A stretch of 64,000 bases of DNA from Stomorhina lunata. Its lineage: Eukaryota > Arthropoda > Insecta > Diptera > Rhiniidae. How positions within the stretch are numbered: position 1 is the first letter of the stretch; each line of letters begins with the position of its first letter. Below the pieces are notes generated by a model. It worked only from the letters and a program-made list of their open reading frames with translations, was not told the DNA's origin and did no database searches. The DNA is taken from positions 132,259,290 to 132,323,289 of the forward strand of contig OW121741.1 of the NCBI GenBank assembly GCA_933228675.1, read 5' to 3'. A program made the position numbers and the translations under genes. Of this stretch, positions 59,447 through 64,000 are shown piece after piece.

Positions 59447-59767
59447 TATATATATATATATATATAATTCCCCGACAACATTCCAATTGGAACAAGGGGT
59501 ACTTCTCTCAGACAATGAGCTGCATCCGATTCTATTTTTAGACTCATTGAAAGGGACCTACGTTTTAACGCCGGCTCCGAACGGCAAATGCATTAGTTAG
59601 AGAAGTTTTTCATAGCCTAATACTCAATAACCAGTGGCTAGCTGAGTTATGAGGTGAACCGCCGCTTTTTTGAAATTTAAATTTTTTCAAGTGGGCCTGA
59701 CAGGGATCGAACTTGGGACCTCTGGTATGCTAGGCGGATGACTAACCTGTATACCACGGCGGTTCAC
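59447..59767 (-). mobile_element. tRNA-derived SINE, copy 1 (best preserved)
   Basis: A 321-bp insertion flanked by a perfect 13-bp direct repeat, TTGAAATAAATTA (59434-59446 and 59768-59780). On the minus strand the head starts GTGAACCGCCG. The A-box TGGTATACAGG (59746-59756) fits TRGYNNANNGG and the B-box GTTCGATCC (59704-59712) fits GWTCRANNC, about 34 bases apart as in tRNA genes. The body follows and a TA-dinucleotide tail ends it. RNA polymerase III would transcribe it, and a LINE would be needed for reverse transcription. The target repeat shows true retrotransposition. Other copies are at 13338 (partial), 18979 and 19630. Confidence 0.92.
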
Positions 59768-59780
59768 TTGAAATAAATTA

Positions 59781-59967
59781 AATTTTGTTTTTAATCTAAC
59801 CCAAATTATTTGTGAGTAAAAGGGATTTATTGAAACAATTCTTACAAAATTCTTCAATTTGATTAAAACGGAATTAAGAAATGTTCCGGATAAAATTTGA
59901 AGTTGTATTAAGGTTAATAAAATTTAAACCTTGTAATATAAAAACACTTTCAATCACGGCAATATAT
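59781..59967. other. Unassigned AT-rich sequence
   Basis: Nothing recognised. Confidence 0.4.
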
Positions 59968-60652
59968 AAAACAAGTAAAAAAGTGCTATAGTCGGTCAAG
60001 CCCGACCATACGATACCCATTACTTTAAAAACAAATACATATTTGCTAAATTTTGCCATCATACAAACATTTTCTTAAAACTTATATATTTAAGCTATTT
60101 CCATAATTTGGACTTGTATGAGAGTTAGGGTCAAATGTGGACCGATTATCTTGGAATTTTCTGGCAAATTGATTAAATTAAATAATAAACTAAAAATTCT
60201 CATCATCTTTAGATTTATGAGCGTTTAGAGGTTTTTTGTCTCATTTAGTGCGTTTTGACAGAAGAGTTTGTATGGGAGCTATGGCCAAATGTGATATTTG
60301 TCGCCAAAATATAAATTCCGGGAAGTGGGACCTATGGGAGGTAGTATATATAACGAACCGATTTTGACGAATTTCAATAGCCATGGTCCCACTATCAAAA
60401 AAATGATCTGTGCCAAATTTCATTTAATTATTTTTAGAATTGCGACCTGTACTTTGATTACATGGTTTAAATTTGGGTCCAGCCAGCCAGACAGACGGAC
60501 TGACATCGCGATGCATCGCTAAATCGACTCAAAAAATTATTCTTAGCCTATTGGTATACTAAAAAGTGGGCCTAAGACAAACATTTCTATGCGTTACATA
60601 CAATAGCACAAACTTATAATACCCATTCCAGCTATGGTGGTGAAGAGTATAA
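59968..60652 (+). repeat. Hairpin-ended interspersed repeat, second long copy
   Basis: From CAAGTAAAAAAGTGCTATAG to GTGGTGAAGAGTATAAA. Same order as 48418-49227 with internal deletions (about 685 bp against 810). It carries the same AGCCAGCCAGACAGACGGAC patch. Confidence 0.88.
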
Positions 60653-61017
60653 ATATTGTGCAGACTTATCTGAAATTTAAATGTTGACATATAATTCGAA
60701 ATTTATAAATTTGTCGATATTTTTCGTCTTTTTCCATATCCGTATGATGTCATATATTTAGACACTTTGTTCTGTCTTAGAAATTGTAGGCACGCCGTTA
60801 TATAAATTTCTGCGTTTGTCGTACTTGATGCAAATGTGGGCTTCTTTTACCATAAAAAGAAATTGCTTGCCACACACGAAAACTTCATGAGGATTTTTTT
60901 TATCCGATAGTCTTCCTGAGCATTCCCTTGGTTGAAAATCTATGAAAAGTCTGCTAGTTCGAACATCAATAGTTCTATTTTTTATAACATTTTGTAATTT
61001 ATTGCACTCCATACATT
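60653..61017. other. Unassigned sequence
   Basis: An 89-codon minus-strand frame (60758-61027) has CXXC-like cysteine spacing (CMECNKL) but no other support. Not called as a gene. Confidence 0.35.
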
Positions 61018-61160
61018 TGTTGAGCACTTGTGTGTGCCTTGGCTTTCTCTCATTGGGTAATCGTCTGTATTAGTTATTTCTGAATTAAAGTAAAAGCGGT
61101 ATATTCTATTTTTCTATGGGACCTTTAAAAACGACCATACGGCAAATTAATGCATGGAAG
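61018..61160 (+). repeat. GAGCACGTGTGTGTGCC interspersed repeat, copy 4
   Basis: TTGAGCACTTGTGTGTGCCT, then GGCTTTCTCTCATTGGGTAA, AAAGTAAAAGCGGTATATTC and GACCATACGGCAAATTAATG. Confidence 0.8.
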
Positions 61161-61639
61161 TGCAACATCTTTATATTAAAGAGTCATTGCTTGAACTTTA
61201 TATGACTTCAGCCCAACATAAGCTTTGGTTCATTGCATAAATGTATGGAGGCATTTAACCGCAATAGCTGCTTTCCTGATACAAGTGTAAGGCGCTCTTT
61301 GAAAGAGTTGCTCGACTTCTTTTGCTTTAGCAATATTATTGCACCTTTTTTTCTTGCTGATTCTAGTTTTGTTTCAATTCTCAGGTCTACCTTATGCCGT
61401 TTTGAAATAGTTTGAGGATCTATCTTCAGAAACAGTTTGAGGATCTACCTTCAGATGTTTTTGCTATTAAATCCGCAATGATTTAAAAACAATACTATCG
61501 GACATATCTTTAAAAGCTATAGTAATCAAACAAATTTGTTGTACTATGCATTAGTTTTGCCAGAAATAATAAAACAAAATTGTTTATTTCGAACACCCCT
61601 TATATTAAAAAAATAAAGCGGACCTAATATTTTTTACCC

Positions 61640-62180
61640 AAACTTAATTTTTAATAATTTTTGAGATATCGCCATTTAAATTATTCAAAAGAATTTGGTC
61701 ATAACAAAGGTAAATACTCAAATTGTGTCAAACTATAATTCCTGGACTTTGACTAAGAAACTTTTAGGAAAATCGTATTGCATACTTTCTGGAGGTTTCA
61801 TAAAGTTATACTCGTAGTAATGAACTTTATGAAACCTCTAGAAAGTATGCAATACGAATTTTCTTGAAGATTCATTATGCCATTAAATGACATCTAACAT
61901 GATTATCTTAAATAATCTAACATGATTATCTTAAATTACATATTTTACCTAATCATAATTTTTAACATTTTTTGAGATATCACCATTTAAATTATTCAAA
62001 AGATTTTTGAATTTGGTCAGAACAATGGTAAAGACTTAAATTGAGTCAAACTATAATTCCTGGACTTTGACTAAGATCGTATTGCATACTTTCTGGAGGC
62101 TTCATAAAGTTATAGTAGTGAACTTTATGAAGCCTCCAAAAAGTATGCAATACGATTTCCTAAAAGATTCATTACGCTGT
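61640..62180 (+). repeat. Two tandem 304-bp units, each with a 35-bp-arm hairpin
   Basis: Unit landmarks include TTTTTGAGATATC, AACTATAATTCCTGGACTTT and the hairpins. Hairpin 1 has arms 61773-61807 and 61823-61857 with a 15-base loop. Hairpin 2 has arms 62077-62111 and 62121-62155 with a 9-base loop. Each stem has one mismatch in 35. At the same stem position hairpin 1 pairs T-A and hairpin 2 pairs C-G, so both arms changed together. A half hairpin (GATCGTATTGCATACTTGGA) follows at about 62379. It could be a decayed inverted-repeat transposon core or a structured RNA locus. Confidence 0.88.
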
Positions 62181-64000
62181 TAAATAACATCTTACATATT
62201 AATCTTAAATAATTTTAACGATTGCACATTCTTGAGCCTTCAAAAATCTTTTAGGGACAAAAAAAACTTGAAGTAGCTTTCTACTTTCGCATCCAAACAC
62301 GTTTTTCCTTAAAAAATCGATTATCGAGTTGCCTACTTGTAAGAGGTTCAAAATGCATTCATTATAATAATGAAAGAAGATCGTATTGCATACTTGGAGG
62401 AGGATGTGTTAAAATCATGTACAGTAATATATTAATTTAAAATATTTTAATTTTAATGCAAAATAAAATGGATAAGTAAGAAAGCTTTGGCAGTAAACAT
62501 TTTGGCCTAATTTAAGACAAAAAAACTAAAAGTCACTATAATATAGTACACCTACTTTCGCATTCGATCGATTTTTTTAAACCCATGTATTTCGGGTTTC
62601 TTAAAACCATAATCTTACCATAAATTACATATTATCTTATAAAAAATTTCTTCATTAATTGCACTAAATTGAAATATCTAAACATCCGTTTATTCCGGCT
62701 CCTCTCAGATCCAAAAGACTATCACATGCAGATCAAACAGAGTTCACAAAACATTCCAAATAAATCTTTATCTTTTATGTGCACGGAAGTGCTGTTTCCC
62801 TGTAAATGCCAATTGATTGCAACCTGTAAATCTGGCCAGTAGATGTATGAGAATATTTACAACAATTAAAACATTTTTAAGCCATGTCTTCTCAACTGAT
62901 TTTGATATATATGAATTCCCAACAAAATACGTACATACATACATACATACATAAATGTAAAATACGTTAAAATATTTATGTAAGTTATAAGACTTTATTT
63001 ATGTATGTATATAATAATCATTGTATACATACATAAATATTAAAAAAAATGTTTAGTTTTCAGCTTTCTTTATTTATAATACGATATTATGGTAAATGAT
63101 CATTATAGTATGTGGCTAAATGTTCCTATATTCTCCAGCCGTTACTGGTGGTGCTGCTGCTGTTGATGTTGCTTCTTAATATACTTTAGTTTCCGTTCAA
63201 ACAGGTTCTTTCATCCGCATACCTACAACCAACCGTACATCCATCCATCCATACATAGTATTTATGTATGTCTGTCTGTCTATCCATCCGTCTGTCTGTC
63301 TGTCTTTACGTATGTTTTTGATCGTTCCAATATTAAGAGAACAATAACAAAAAAGCTATATCCAACAATAACAACAACAACAAACCAATATCACAACTAC
63401 CTGCCATTATTTTTCAGTTCTACAAATTGAAATCTAAAAAAAAATCTCAAGTGATATGAAAAAAGACGTCGCATTAAATTCAAATACTTCATGTTTATGC
63501 TGAACGTGTACAAAAATCGAGATTCCACATTTTGAATATGTTGTATACACTTATAGATCGGGATGTATAGCAGAAGACGAGTGTATGTGTGAGTGTGTGT
63601 GTTTATAAATCTAAGTGATCGGTCTGCGTATAGTTTATGGGTTGTACTCTCGTACATACCTACATTTACAAAAAGAACAATTCATTTTGTATCTCTGACT
63701 ATTACACCAAAAATAATTAGTGAAACGTTCGGTCTTAACGTCAGTCTTGCCTTCTTTTTGTTGTATTTTTTCATATGTTCAATATTGACGGACTGATCAA
63801 TTTTACTCTCCAGAAAATATTTAATATCTTTTTACTCTTTTTCAAGTGGTTCTCATTCTCTTTCACTTTGCATTGAGCGAGAGGAGACCCCCTTAAAGTA
63901 TACAAAAAAAAATCTTTCCCTGCTTATTCACATGAATAGTTTTTTCTTATTTTTTTGTATTATCATTTTACGGGTATACAAAGTCAAATACACATACTTT
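62181..64000. other. Unassigned with simple repeats
   Basis: An (ACAT) run at 62931-62953, CATCCATCCATCCATAC at 63237-63255 and GTCTGTCTGTC tracts at 63265-63305 are typical fly microsatellites. A short AAC run lies at 63367-63385. No gene is recognised up to the window edge. Confidence 0.5.

Overview
The window looks like non-coding, repeat-rich DNA from a higher dipteran fly. The base composition is very AT-rich and every reading frame is dense with stops. The recognisable coding remains are insect-type mariner, Tc1/mariner-like and LINE relics. CAG/CAA/ACAT/GTCT-type simple repeats and A-rich leader-like tracts resemble fly long introns or intergenic regions. A calyptrate fly is a reasonable guess, but the sequence alone does not fix the genus. 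I found no intact host protein gene, rRNA or functional tRNA gene. Nothing suggests a bacterial or viral genome.

Layout. Positions 1-7795 hold three satellite-like arrays of the same 29-bp period: A at 1-1194, B at 2005-3515 in the opposite orientation, and C at 3516-7795, which shares B's core. A fourth array of this family (D) lies at 40228-43625. A 31-bp array (E) at 31085-32005 may be distantly related. Positions 8950-23000 are a graveyard of transposable elements: LINE 3' fragments, a mariner relic with a tandemly triplicated middle and a MITE inserted in it, a tRNA-derived SINE, and a DUF4817/mariner-like relic. A 2.2-kb A-rich tract at 16650-18920 resembles a long fly 5' leader. Positions 25367-26659 and 53249-54411 hold two copies of a Tc1/mariner-superfamily element with DD37E spacing and TA target duplications. 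Positions 36190-38700 hold LINE fragments on both strands. Positions 45560-64000 hold further relics, interspersed repeats, foldback structures, a 767-bp TIR element with a TA duplication, a SINE with a perfect 13-bp target duplication, and a duplicated 35-bp-arm hairpin.

The elements work as layers rather than as a pathway. Old mariner and LINE relics were later duplicated locally and hit by MITEs. The SINE depends on LINE machinery in trans, and the satellite arrays grew by unequal exchange, with visible higher-order duplications. The best candidates for undescribed biology are the oppositely oriented 29-bp arrays, which could give double-stranded RNA if transcribed through. Next are the hairpin at 61773-62155 with paired substitutions in both arms, the tRNA-type SINE, and the TIR element at 57262-58028 filled with a short motif in both orientations.
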